This document shows, in pieces, positions 44,960 to 54,172 of a DNA stretch of 64,000 nt. The DNA comes from Coleofasciculus sp937127375 (GTDB lineage Bacteria > Cyanobacteriota > Cyanobacteriia > Cyanobacteriales > Coleofasciculaceae): assembly GCA_040218875.1 (NCBI GenBank), contig JAVJQP010000190.1. The stretch is one strand, 5' to 3'. The position numbers and the translations under genes were made by a program. Position 1 is the first letter of the stretch, and each line of letters begins with the position of its first letter. The notes under the pieces were generated by a model. The model was not told the DNA's origin and did no database searches. It saw only the letters and a list, made by a program, of their open reading frames with translations.

Positions 44960-45065
44960 TCGGAATGATGATGAATTATGCATGAAGAATTAATCACAAA
45001 GGACTAATGACAAAGAACAAAGGACAAAGAATGGAACTCGATCGCGATCGCACGAGTCAGTTAGG

Positions 45066-45683
45066 ATGAGTGTATTATCTTGTGCCGCCCTTGCTGTAAC
45101 TGTCTCTTCTCTAGCCTGTATGTCGTCTAGAAATTCCCTGCAAACTCGTCCCCACTGTTCATCATCAGAGGTTAAACCTGCACCCATTCGTCCTTCCCCT
45201 GATCGCAATCGCAAAGTCAGACCCAGTTTCCGACGGCGCTTACAATACTGTTACTGGCGCTTACTTCGTCTTTCTGGACCCCCAGAAGCGATCGCACGCG
45301 GATTAGCTTGTGGTGTGTTTGCAGGGCTGTTTCCTCTCTTTGGACTACAAACGATTTTAGGGATATGTCTAGCGCTGATCTTTCGCGGCAATAAAATTAT
45401 CGCGGCGGCTGGTACTTGGGTGAGTAATCCCTTGACTTATGTGCCGATTTATGCATTTAACTTCCATCTGGGGAAGTGGCTACTCCAGAAAAATAGCTTA
45501 ACCGATATTAGCCTCGGATCTTGGCAGGAGTTCAAGGCGTTAGGATCTGAAATTATCTGGACACTATTTGTTGGCTGCTTTACGGTGGGGATGGTTGGTG
45601 GAATTTGTAGTTATTTCCTAGGATTGACACTGATTCGGCGGGTTCGCGCCTCTTATCGATCGCGTCGTCGGCATCAGCGTTAA
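45066..45683 (+). CDS. DUF2062 membrane protein
   Basis: Up to 205 residues. DUF2062 begins near residue 60: RLLRLSGPPEAIARGLACGVFAGLFPLFG, then GTWVSNPLTYVPIYAFNFHLG and IIWTLFVGCFTVGMVGGICSYFLG, with three membrane segments. The first ~55 residues are low in order and an ATG at 45120 could be the real start. The family has no established function; some members lie beside cell-envelope glycosyltransferases. Confidence 0.8.
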   Translation: MSVLSCAALAVTVSSLACMSSRNSLQTRPHCSSSEVKPAPIRPSPDRNRKVRPSFRRRLQYCYWRLLRLSGPPEAIARGLACGVFAGLFPLFGLQTILGICLALIFRGNKIIAAAGTWVSNPLTYVPIYAFNFHLGKWLLQKNSLTDISLGSWQEFKALGSEIIWTLFVGCFTVGMVGGICSYFLGLTLIRRVRASYRSRRRHQR

Positions 45684-45805
45684 AGTGGGGGTGAGGGTAG
45701 GGAACGGGGAACAGTTTCACGTCCCCGTCTCAGAAAGGAAAACCCGCCCCTGATAGACACTCTAAGACAAATGGCATTATTTTAGAGCGCCAAAACTCTT
45801 GATAT

Positions 45806-45897
45806 ACTGAGGTACACAGACAGATCCCCGACTTCTTGAAGAAGTCGGGGATCTTGCTTAGAGACTGTACCTCATCAACCACCAAATCTGCTGTAAG
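45806..45897. repeat. dispersed palindromic repeat, copy B (inverted)
   Basis: Same element as 22.06-22.15 kb on the other strand: GAGGTACACAGACAGATC, the palindrome GATCCCCGACTTCTT and its complement, GAGACTGTACCTCATCAAC and AAATCTGCTGT. It sits just after the 3' end of the minus-strand DUF4388 gene. A half copy of the GC-ended repeat (AAAACCCGCCCCTG) is at 45.74 kb. Confidence 0.75.
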
Positions 45898-45900
45898 TTA

Positions 45901-46764
45901 CTAAGACGCTTTAGGAACTAAAAATCCTAGTAAATGTTGCAGAAACGAATAACTAACGACTTCCCTATAGGAATCTTGGCGTAACCCTGATGATTGAGAC
46001 TCAATGGCTGGGGTATAGTCATCCTCTATCGCTAGAGACATCTCTTCGGCTAAACCGATCGCAATTAAGCGAAAAGCAATCTGCTGTACCGTTTTCAGGG
46101 GAAGTTGTAGGTATTGGGCGATGGATTTGAGAGACACCATGCAATCCGTGTACGTCCACACTTGCCACTCTAGGTCATTTAACGGAAACTCAGACTGATC
46201 TGTCCCTAAACTGGCTAAACCCATATCCGGATCAGGTAAGTGATCCGCCAAAGCATCCCAGCTTGGCAAATTTCTCAGTCCCATCAACGTGGCGAGTGTC
46301 GCCGATATACTCAAACCTGTCATTTCTATTGTCGGTAACGGTACATTATGATCAAACCTAAAGTGACCTGCTTTAAGTTGAAATGCATTGCATAAGGGCT
46401 GGAGAACTTGAGATTGAAATAGCCACTTGAGTTGTTGGTTGGTTAAAATACCCTGTTTTTTCAGATAAGAACCCAAAGGTTGATGCTTAGGACATAATCG
46501 GTTCAGTTTAGCAAAGAGACTGGATGGACAGATATGCTTGAGCCAGCGCTGTTGGGCAATTAAGGAGACTAACCCTTGATGATCCAACAAATTTGCCATT
46601 GCCACAAGCTGTCCCCGATACACCCAGATATAATACGCTTGATTCGAGGACGTTTGATCCGTACCTTCAGGATGCAGAGTGAGTAAACCGCTTTGATGTC
46701 CGGTTTCTAGTAAGCAAAAAACTTGGGGTAGAGAAAAATCAGCAAGAGAACCTGTGATGCACAT
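45901..46764 (-). CDS. DUF4388 (PATAN-type) protein
   Basis: 287 residues. The N-terminus, GSLADFSLPQVFCLLETGHQSGLLTLHPEG, is the DUF4388 / PatA N-terminal domain, followed by a helical middle (KQGILTNQQLKWLFQSQVL) and a C-terminal winged-helix-like stretch (DLEWQVWTYTDCMVSLKSIAQYLQLPLKTVQQIAFRLIAIG). Cyanobacterial PatA, TaxP1 and PixG join this module to a receiver domain; here the receiver is a separate gene 155 bases upstream on the same strand. A role in two-component control of motility or development is plausible. Confidence 0.8.
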   Translation of the reverse strand: MCITGSLADFSLPQVFCLLETGHQSGLLTLHPEGTDQTSSNQAYYIWVYRGQLVAMANLLDHQGLVSLIAQQRWLKHICPSSLFAKLNRLCPKHQPLGSYLKKQGILTNQQLKWLFQSQVLQPLCNAFQLKAGHFRFDHNVPLPTIEMTGLSISATLATLMGLRNLPSWDALADHLPDPDMGLASLGTDQSEFPLNDLEWQVWTYTDCMVSLKSIAQYLQLPLKTVQQIAFRLIAIGLAEEMSLAIEDDYTPAIESQSSGLRQDSYREVVSYSFLQHLLGFLVPKAS

Positions 46765-46919
46765 GATAATTGAAAGGGTTTTTAAGGGTTGACTTTAAAT
46801 TCTTTAAAGTAGGGAGGTAAGCAAAAGCCCTGATCTATACAGAAGTTTTGATTTTTTTCAGTGGTTATTCGGGACAAGTTTTACAGAACGCCAGCCATTC
46901 CTCCCCGAAGACGTTTGAC

Positions 46920-47279
46920 TTAGCAACAGAGACAGTGGGATTGAATCCGCTCTAATAACTTTTGGAAACTAAACGGTTTGAAAAAATAACCATTAGCTTT
47001 GGCTTCATTCGTCAAGATTATTGGCAAATCTCGTTCTAAACCTGTCATTAGGAATATAGGCAGACGATAGCCATGATAACGCAATTTTTTACACAGACTT
47101 ATCCCATCTAGTTTGGGAAGCTCGATATCAGAAAGTACCAAGTCATAGTCAGTGATTACTGCCCTTTCCCAAGCTGCTGCACCGTTTGTGACTACATCGA
47201 CGATATAGCCTTCAAAGGTGAGACATTCAAATAAGGCTTCGGCAAAGTCTAAGTTATCTTCAACGATAAGGATTTTCAT
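46920..47279 (-). CDS. single-domain response regulator
   Basis: 119-residue receiver domain only. Acidic pocket ILIVEDN, phospho-acceptor Asp in LVLSDIELP, Thr in FLMTGLE, Lys in GYFFKPFS: all present. It most likely works with the DUF4388 protein encoded next on the strand. No kinase gene adjoins. CheY-like or PilG/PilH-like roles are possible. Confidence 0.9.
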   Translation of the reverse strand: MKILIVEDNLDFAEALFECLTFEGYIVDVVTNGAAAWERAVITDYDLVLSDIELPKLDGISLCKKLRYHGYRLPIFLMTGLERDLPIILTNEAKANGYFFKPFSFQKLLERIQSHCLCC

Positions 47280-47630
47280 GATATTTAAATCCGTTTTCTA
47301 AACAAGGATAATACTTCCGGGAACTCTCCCCGACAAATTGAGCTTTTCAGACCAGTGTTTATCGGTTAAGTTTTTCAGAGAAAATCCCTAGGGTTCCGGT
47401 TAAATCCATTGAAGTTTTAGACGCCCGTTTGTCACAGCGATCGCTCCAGCTACGACGCCTTAACAATCACTCAAATCCAAAGCGATTTTTCGTTAATAGC
47501 TTTAGCCAAGAATGCGGATCAATACCAGCGACCTCTCTTCCAGCCTATCCCCGTTACACTGAGGAATAAATTTTATGGTGTTTCACAACCTACCATCTAT
47601 ACTTTTTATGATGCCAAATTTAATCTCTAT

Positions 47631-47900
47631 CAACAATATATAAATTTGATATAAAATTGGTGCGGCTGAACGGCGAAGCTTTATCTAATCTTTAATTGCT
47701 GTCCCCAAAAATTTACAGACTCTTTAAATAAGAGGGTTGACAAACTCAATAGGATGTTACAAAGTTACCAATTTACTCAAATTTTTAGATTTGTCAATAT
47801 ATAAAGTTGATATCTTGGTCAAAGACAGGTCACTATTTATTCGCGTCTATTTTGGCTTGATGCATAAAATTATATAATTGTCAATATATTAAACTGATAA
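47631..47900 (+). promoter_or_regulatory. three AT-rich ~21-bp motifs upstream of vMAP-type gene
   Basis: CAACAATATATAAATTTGAT (47631), GTCAATATATAAAGTTGATA (47793) and GTCAATATATTAAACTGATA (47880) share the pattern GTCAATATATWAARYTGATA, a near-palindrome TATCAA..TTGATA. They lie within the 727-base gap before the ATPase gene, which has no other visible content, and may be operator sites. Confidence 0.45.
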
Positions 47901-48006
47901 GTTGAGGGAGTCATCTTTGTCTAAATTTTATGAACTTATATGAATTGACAAGGCGTGACATGTTCTAAACGGTAATGGCGCTACAGGGTGAGAAGGCATA
48001 GATAGG

Positions 48007-49359
48007 ATGATTAAACAGGGGCATCGTCCGATTGACCAGGTATTGGAATGCATTGATACGTTCCTGGTTGCCAAGACCGATCATTCGCTGAGTTATATTC
48101 AAAAAGCGATTCTGTGGGCATCATGGCAGGATGAACCTAAGACGTATGACCAAATTGCTCAAGAGAATGGTTATTCTGCCAACTATATTAAGCAAGGTGT
48201 CGCGCCGAAGTTATGGCACTTACTCTCAAACGCCTGCGGGGAAAAAGTTAATAAGACGAATTTTCGCTCGGTACTCGAACGAAGACTGTTTAGTGAGAAG
48301 GGTTTGGCAACGGCTAACTTCCTAAAACCTAGGCAGTTTGTTCCCTTAGAAGTACCAGAGGGACAAGTTCCGTTGAATTCTATCTATTATATTGAGCGAT
48401 CGCCTATAGAATCAGACGGCTGTCAGCAAATCCGCCAACCTGCCACTATCCTGCGTTTGCAGGGTTCCCAGCAGATGGGGAAAACGTCGTTAATGGCAAG
48501 AATTCTGGCGGATGCCCAAAAGCAGAACTATCGGACGGTACGATTAAGTTTGAATCAGGCGGAGAGTTCAGTGTTTAGTGCGATCGCAACATTTCTGCGC
48601 TGGTTTTGTGTCAATGTGGCACGACAGCTTAGGCTAGAACCGAAGCTGGATGAGTATTGGGATGAAGATATGGGTAGTTTGGTTAGCTGCACGCTTTATT
48701 TCCAGGAGTATTTGCTAGCAAGCAGCGATCGCCCGTTGGTATTAGCCATTGATGAAGTGAATCAAGTCTTCGAGTATCCTGCGATCGCGGGAGACTTTTT
48801 GGCATTATTACACTCATGGCAAGAGGACACCAAAGATATCCCTGTCTTTTCCAACCTGCGCTTGGTGTTAGTTCATTCCTCTGGGGGTTATTGTTGGTTT
48901 CATACCTATCAATCGCTGTTGACGCTGGGGTTAGGGATTCAGTTATCCCCGTTTACTCGTGAACAAGTCTACGAGTTGGCAAAGCGTTATGGACTCTATT
49001 TATCATCCCAGGAACTGGATCAGCTTATGCGGTTAGTAGGAGGGTTTCCCTATTTGGTGCGTTTGATGTTCTATGAAATGGTCAAACATCAGGTGAGTTT
49101 AAAATCGGTCGTAGAAACTGTAGCGACGAATACAGGAATCTATGGGAATCACCTGCATCACCATTTATGGAGGCTGCGCCAGTATCCAGATTTAGCGGTT
49201 GCGTATCAGCAGGTGCTTAAGGCAAATGATGCTGTAGAATTTGATCCAATTCAGATGGTGAAGCTACACAGTTTCGGGTTAGTGCGTTGGGTTCGCGATC
49301 GCGTGGTGGTAAGCTGCCAGTTGTATGAGGAGTATTTTCGCGATCGCTTGGCTAACTGA
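48007..49359 (+). CDS. vMAP-type AAA-like ATPase
   Basis: 450 residues. The first ~85 residues (VLECIDTFLVAKTDHSLSYIQKAILWAS, TYDQIAQENGYSANYIKQGVAPKLWHLLS) are the vWA-MoxR-associated protein N-terminal domain, an HTH-like module common in cyanobacteria. An AAA-like P-loop ATPase follows with Walker A LQGSQQMGKTSLMARIL (residues about 148-164) and Walker B-like PLVLAIDEVNQVF. The C-terminus is winged-helix-like (VKLHSFGLVRWVRDRVVVSCQ). Related proteins belong to signalling or conflict systems with CHAT/caspase effectors; no effector is fused here. It stands alone. Confidence 0.85.
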   Translation: MIKQGHRPIDQVLECIDTFLVAKTDHSLSYIQKAILWASWQDEPKTYDQIAQENGYSANYIKQGVAPKLWHLLSNACGEKVNKTNFRSVLERRLFSEKGLATANFLKPRQFVPLEVPEGQVPLNSIYYIERSPIESDGCQQIRQPATILRLQGSQQMGKTSLMARILADAQKQNYRTVRLSLNQAESSVFSAIATFLRWFCVNVARQLRLEPKLDEYWDEDMGSLVSCTLYFQEYLLASSDRPLVLAIDEVNQVFEYPAIAGDFLALLHSWQEDTKDIPVFSNLRLVLVHSSGGYCWFHTYQSLLTLGLGIQLSPFTREQVYELAKRYGLYLSSQELDQLMRLVGGFPYLVRLMFYEMVKHQVSLKSVVETVATNTGIYGNHLHHHLWRLRQYPDLAVAYQQVLKANDAVEFDPIQMVKLHSFGLVRWVRDRVVVSCQLYEEYFRDRLAN

Positions 49360-49653
49360 TAGGAGAGATGTTGGCGGCAACGTCTCTACAGGCTAATTGT
49401 CCAAAACTAAAGCATTTAAATATATCATATTTTTTTTATTCTGTCCATTGATTCAACGTTTTCGACGATAAAAACATCAGTTTATCAAAACTTGATAGAA
49501 AGTTATTAATAGCTTTACATTAAGGTATTGCCAGCACAATGAATATTCTGTTAGCTTTAATTCAAGGAGATAAAAGCATGAAGATGCATCCAAACACCCC
49601 CTCTTCTTGCACAAAAAAATAAAATGTTTTCTAAAATTAAGGAACTCTCTCTC

Positions 49654-50373
49654 ATGAATAAAACAATCGTTGCCTCCCTCGCCATGCTTCCTGTGGTTAC
49701 AGCTAGTGTTTTGAGCATCGCTAGTGAAGCAAACGCCGCCCCTTTGGTTGGAGAATTCAGTATTTCTCCGGGAATAAACGTAACGGATACGGAGCCTTTC
49801 ATGCAAGTAACCAACGCGACGCTGTTTGCCGATGAAATAAGATTTACACCTGATCCCGGCGCACTTCTTTTAAGCAATCAATCGGAAACGTTCTCTAGCT
49901 TCAATGCCGGAAGCATCAAGTCAATTCCTGCCTCCCTGATTCCCAGCAATGGAGCAACGAAAGATAACCCCTTAGTCAAAAACTTTTTAGATTTGGGCAA
50001 TTTCCCCCTAGGCGATCCCAGCATCACCGATGAAACAAATACATTTTCTCTGTTAAGCATCGGCGACTTTATGATTGAGGAAATGTTTGACCATAACCAG
50101 AGCTTCACCGGTACATCTATATCCTTAGGAGTTTCCGGATTCTTCACCAGTGCAGATGGGCAACTGTCCGATGGTACAGGCACGATAACCTTCCAAAGTA
50201 CACTGAGAAAGTCGGGTGTTGAAGTCGCACTTGACTCCGATGAAGGTTTAGATGCTAGCTTCTCCGGTGTCTTTAGGAGTGCTTCTGTTCCCGAACCGAC
50301 AACTTTAGCCGGGTTAGGTTTAGTCGCTGGTTCTGTAATCCTGTCTCGCTCTCGTAAAAAGAAGCAGGGGTAA
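49654..50373 (+). CDS. PEP-CTERM sorted protein 1
   Basis: 239 residues from ATG 49654 (AAGGA upstream). Signal peptide MNKTIVASLAMLPVVTASV...ANA, a beta-rich body with FLDLGNFPLGDPSITDETN and GFFTSADGQLSDGTGTITFQ, and a C-terminal PEP-CTERM signal: VPEPTTLAGLGLVAGSVIL then SRSRKKKQG. Exosortase cleaves such tails and proteins are exposed on the cell surface or in extracellular polymer. No exosortase gene is in the window. First of three tandem paralogues. Confidence 0.88.
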   Translation: MNKTIVASLAMLPVVTASVLSIASEANAAPLVGEFSISPGINVTDTEPFMQVTNATLFADEIRFTPDPGALLLSNQSETFSSFNAGSIKSIPASLIPSNGATKDNPLVKNFLDLGNFPLGDPSITDETNTFSLLSIGDFMIEEMFDHNQSFTGTSISLGVSGFFTSADGQLSDGTGTITFQSTLRKSGVEVALDSDEGLDASFSGVFRSASVPEPTTLAGLGLVAGSVILSRSRKKKQG

Positions 50374-50781
50374 TCATGCCAAACGGTAGGGGTACGATAT
50401 ATTGTGCCTCTACTGAATCGGGCAAAAGATAGCGCTTCTCAACTTGCGCTTAATGATCTTCAATTGATCTTGACAAAACTTTATTTTATTTGTTATGCAT
50501 CCCTTTTTGTCAGTTACTTTAATGATTCAATGACGGAAATCACACTTTTTTTGTAATCTAAATCCCGAAAAATCACCTAAAAGTAAGATGTTTGCCTACT
50601 TTAAGGCAACTTCATGAAAACTTTACAGAAAGTTCATCATAGCTTTATGGATACTTCTGGACATGTCTAGTAGTATGAAGTTAGCTTAAGGAAAGAAAAA
50701 TAATCTTAGGTCAGAGCTTCACAGGCTCAAGACCCCTTAAGTTACCCGAAATCAATCTGTCTGTCATTAGGAGTATATTTC

Positions 50782-51432
50782 ATGAAAAAAGCAATTTTAG
50801 GTTCACTCGCTGTACTGCCCCTAGCAGCTGCTGGTATGTTGGCTAGCGCTGGTGCAGCCAATGCTTTGAGCGGTGACTTTCAGCTCACTTCATTCGACAC
50901 TCTAGCGAATATTAAACAGGATTCGATCGATTTCTTCGATGACGACAGTCAGGTATTTGTATCAGCGGCAACTGATGATTTTGCTGCCTTCAGTGCTGCA
51001 ACCATCAACGACGTTGTCAGTATTAGTGGTGATATGGTAGACAATCCCTTATTGGACTTGGGTGTGTTTAGCTTTCCCACCCTCGATCCATCCGTAACGG
51101 ACGGAGATAATGTTTTCAACGTTACGAGTGTCGATGGACCATTCAAATTTGCTGATGCGGCTGATGGCTCGACCCTATCTATAGGATTTTTTGGTGAGTT
51201 TGTTGGTGGTGGTAAAACAACCAAAGGTTCAGGTAACCTAACTTTCCAAGTTGCAAACCTGACAGCAGCGGAGGCTGAAGTAGCCCTGTCCGATGGTGGG
51301 CTGAATAATGTTGCCTTCTCTGGCGCTTTCATTAGCGTTGAATCTGTTCCTGAACCTGCCACAATGCTAGGTCTAGGAGTAGTCGCTGGTTCATTAGCCC
51401 TGTCCCGCGCTGGCAAAAAGAACAAAGCTTAA
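50782..51432 (+). CDS. PEP-CTERM sorted protein 2
   Basis: 216 residues. Signal peptide MKKAILGSLAVLPLAAAGML..ANA; body with LLDLGVFSFPTLDPSVTDGDNVF and GNLTFQVANL; tail VPEPATMLGLGVVAGSLAL then SRAGKKNKA. The signal peptide is nearly the same as in the third paralogue. The 408 bases before it contain no other gene; TAGTATGAAG near 50670 resembles a -10 region. Confidence 0.88.
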   Translation: MKKAILGSLAVLPLAAAGMLASAGAANALSGDFQLTSFDTLANIKQDSIDFFDDDSQVFVSAATDDFAAFSAATINDVVSISGDMVDNPLLDLGVFSFPTLDPSVTDGDNVFNVTSVDGPFKFADAADGSTLSIGFFGEFVGGGKTTKGSGNLTFQVANLTAAEAEVALSDGGLNNVAFSGAFISVESVPEPATMLGLGVVAGSLALSRAGKKNKA

Positions 51433-51470
51433 CACGAAAAGCTAGAGCCTTTCGGCTCAAATACAAAAAC

Positions 51471-51505
51471 ATTGGGGACAACAAGACAAAGACCCCCAAT
51501 TTTTT
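51471..51505 (+). terminator. terminator after PEP-CTERM gene 2
   Basis: ATTGGGG (51471-51477) pairs with CCCCAAT (51494-51500), 16-nt loop, followed by six T. The remaining 51506-52072 shows no gene. Confidence 0.55.
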
Positions 51506-52072
51506 GTATATCCAGCTACCGTCAAACCTTGAGATGTATGATGCGATCGCCCCTTTGGAGAAGAAGAAGGCGCGATCGCTTTATCGTTGGTGGCTCTCAA
51601 GGTGGAGAATCGTCAAATTGAACTTAAGAGTGATGACAGTCACACTGGCTGTAATACAATTAAGGTAGGATACTTACATTACTCAATATATATCATCTCC
51701 GACCTGCTGGATTGGGGTTGTAGCAACAGCAACTCCATTACAAACGAAATCGTATAGTCTCTTGACATACCCCAAAGGATAGTCACGGTATCAGACTCAG
51801 CAAGTGTTGGTTAGAAGTTGACATAGCGGTTGTAGTAAACACCCTATACCCTATAAGCTGTCCCGCTTGACTTTTATTATCCTGTTGCTCAAACTTAAGC
51901 GAAGCTTCATGAAATCTTTGTAAAAAGTTCATCAAATCCTTACAGGTAACTATAGACAGATTAAGTAACAAGACGTTAATTTGAGGAAAGGAAAATCGAA
52001 ATATATCCCTGCCTCCCTTAGCAATCCCTCAGTCCCCTAAATTTTGCAGTAACAACAGGAGTACCCCATAGT

Positions 52073-52774
52073 ATGAAAAAAGCAATTCTTGGCTCGTTGG
52101 CTACAATACCCCTAGTCGCGGCTGGTGTGTTGACTAATGCTGGTGAAGCAAACGCCATCGCATTGACAGGTAAGTTTCAGCTCGCCTCTGGTGCGTTTGG
52201 TAGTGACCAAAGTATAGTCAAATTCAGCAAGAACTCCCTCACATTCAGTCCCCAACCCGTCACTCCAGTTTCGATTACGAGTAGTGATCCCAGTTTTGAA
52301 GTATTCAATTCGGCAAACATAGGTAGTATTCTCTCCTTTACTCCCCTGTTAGCAGAGACTCCTTTTCTTGACTTGGGTAACACTCCAATTCCTGGTGTTG
52401 TTGGTTTTTTCCCAGGTGATGTAGACCCCATCACAGACGACGAAAGTATTTTCACTCTGGAAACGGCTACCTACGATCTAAAAGATAGTGGTGCTAACGT
52501 AGCCGTAGACGTAGCAATTTCTGGATTCTTTACCAGTGCCTCTAACGATATCTCTCAAGGTAAGGGCAACATCACCTTCCAAATTAACAATACTACCATT
52601 GATCAAGTTCAGGCAAAACTCGATGCAGGTGACACAATAGACGAGGATCTGAAATTCTCTGGTGCTGTGTTTACGGCAACCGAGGTTCCTGAACCCGGTA
52701 CAATTGGCGGTTTGATCGCTATTGGTTCCTTGGGTATTGGTTCAATCTTGAAGCAGCTCAAACAAAAGAAGTAA
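52073..52774 (+). CDS. PEP-CTERM sorted protein 3
   Basis: 233 residues. Signal peptide MKKAILGSLATIPLVAAGVL..ANA; body with PFLDLGNTPIPGVV and GFFTSASNDISQGKGNITFQ; tail VPEPGTIGGLIAIGSLGIGS then LKQLKQKK. Shares the LDLG and GxFTS..GxGxxTFQ blocks with its two neighbours. An upstream leader of about 100 bases resembles that of gene 2 (AAGGAAAG). Confidence 0.88.
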   Translation: MKKAILGSLATIPLVAAGVLTNAGEANAIALTGKFQLASGAFGSDQSIVKFSKNSLTFSPQPVTPVSITSSDPSFEVFNSANIGSILSFTPLLAETPFLDLGNTPIPGVVGFFPGDVDPITDDESIFTLETATYDLKDSGANVAVDVAISGFFTSASNDISQGKGNITFQINNTTIDQVQAKLDAGDTIDEDLKFSGAVFTATEVPEPGTIGGLIAIGSLGIGSILKQLKQKK

Positions 52775-52810
52775 TCTACTAACTTACTGGAAAAAATGGG
52801 TTCAGGCTCC

Positions 52811-52833
52811 TCGCCCTTTAAGGGCGACTTTTT
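52811..52833 (+). terminator. Rho-independent terminator after PEP-CTERM gene 3
   Basis: TCGCCCT TTA AGGGCGA (52811-52827) followed by CTTTTT. It also stands just upstream of the tnpB gene and might overlap the left end of that element. Confidence 0.7.
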
Positions 52834-52869
52834 CTGTTACAATTGTGAGGTAGAGTTGTTTCACGTCAA

Positions 52870-54108
52870 ATGCTGGTCTTTGAGTTCAAGGCTAAAGGGA
52901 AGACAACTCAATATTTAGCGATTGATGAGGCGATCAGGACGGCTCAATTTGTCCGCAACAAATGCATCCGTTACTGGATGGATAACCAAGGGGTTGGACA
53001 AAAAGACTTGTATCGCCATAACACAGCGCTAAGAGCTGAATTTCCTTTTGTCAAAAACTTAAATTCCCATGCTTGTCAAACGGCTGTAGAAAGGGCTTAT
53101 TCGTCAATTGCTCGATTTTACAGCAATTGTAAAAAGCAGATTCCTGGCAAAAAAGGTTATCCACGGTTCAAGAAAAACTATCGCTCAGTCGAGTACAAAA
53201 CATCAGGATGGAAACTTTCTGAAACTCGAAAGCAGATAACCTTTACTGATAAAAAGGGGATTGGCAAGCTCAAGCTTAAAGGGACGTGGGACTTAAACTT
53301 CTATCAACTTGCTCAAATCAAACGGGTACGGTTAGTCCGTCGCGCTGATGGCTACTATGTTCAATTCTTGGTCAATGCCGAGAATAAAGTAGAGAGTCAG
53401 CCGACAGGGAAAGCCATTGGGTTAGACGTGGGACTCAAAGAGTTCTATACCGATAGCAACGGCTATCAAGAACCCAATCCCCGATTTTACCGGGAAGGTG
53501 AAAAACGCTTAAGATTCCTTCAAAGACGAGTTTCACGCACTGAGATTGGCTCTACCAACCGCAAGAAAGCCATTAATCGATTAGGGCGATTTCACCTCAA
53601 AATAAGTAGGCAGCGTGAAGAACACGCCAAGAGAGTGGCGCGTTGCGTAATCCAATCTAACGATTTGGTCGCTTATGTAGACGCGCCAGCGGCTTGCCGA
53701 AGGCTAGATTTGAGGATTAGAAATCTGGTTAAAAATCATTGTTTAGCCAAATCGATCAATGATGCAGGTTGGTATCAGTTCAGAAAATGGCTGGAGTATT
53801 TTGGGGTTAAGTGTGGCAAAATAACCATCGCGGTTAATCCTGCCTATAGTTCCCAGGAATGCTCCAGCTGCGGTACGGTAGTTAAAAAATCCTTGTCTAC
53901 CAGAACTCATATCTGTCGATGTGGATGTATTTTGGATCGGGATTGGAACGCCGCCATCAATATTCTGAAAATAGCCTTAAGTACGGCGGGTCACGTCGGA
54001 ACTTGGATTTTGAATCCGAACGCTTCTGGAGACTTAGCCTCTACTGTTTTAGGCGCAAGCCTATTTCAGCAAGCCGGGTCTATGAAAGAAGAATCTCTTT
54101 CCTTATAG
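52870..54108 (+). CDS. tnpB: TnpB (IS200/IS605-type), RuvC-II disrupted
   Basis: 412 residues, RNA-guided nuclease family of IS200/IS605 elements. RuvC-I Asp is in AIGLDVGLKEF and RuvC-III Asp in CILDRDWNAAINI; the zinc finger is CSSCG..CRCG. The usual text at RuvC-II would be LVxYEDLRIRNLVKNH; here it reads VAYVDAPAACRRLDLRIRNLVKNH. A 29-base palindromic piece (53678-53706, TAGACGCGCCAGCGG to GAAGGCTA) has replaced the Glu codon and kept the frame. Catalysis is therefore doubtful. No tnpA is present, so it is a solo tnpB; the downstream DNA may hold the guide RNA. Confidence 0.88.
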   Translation: MLVFEFKAKGKTTQYLAIDEAIRTAQFVRNKCIRYWMDNQGVGQKDLYRHNTALRAEFPFVKNLNSHACQTAVERAYSSIARFYSNCKKQIPGKKGYPRFKKNYRSVEYKTSGWKLSETRKQITFTDKKGIGKLKLKGTWDLNFYQLAQIKRVRLVRRADGYYVQFLVNAENKVESQPTGKAIGLDVGLKEFYTDSNGYQEPNPRFYREGEKRLRFLQRRVSRTEIGSTNRKKAINRLGRFHLKISRQREEHAKRVARCVIQSNDLVAYVDAPAACRRLDLRIRNLVKNHCLAKSINDAGWYQFRKWLEYFGVKCGKITIAVNPAYSSQECSSCGTVVKKSLSTRTHICRCGCILDRDWNAAINILKIALSTAGHVGTWILNPNASGDLASTVLGASLFQQAGSMKEESLSL

Positions 54109-54172
54109 GGCGGAGAGTGTCAAATCAGGTGCACAGGGTCAATGTCTCAGCTCTTCAGAGCTACATCCCAAA

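Noticed and set aside
49477..49877. Minus-strand frames opposite the first PEP-CTERM gene
   Set aside because: They mirror a gene with clear signal peptide and PEP-CTERM tail; composition is Cys/Phe-rich and protein-unlike.
52870..54108. Complete IS200/IS605 insertion sequence
   Set aside because: No tnpA is adjacent and I cannot define both ends, so only tnpB is called.
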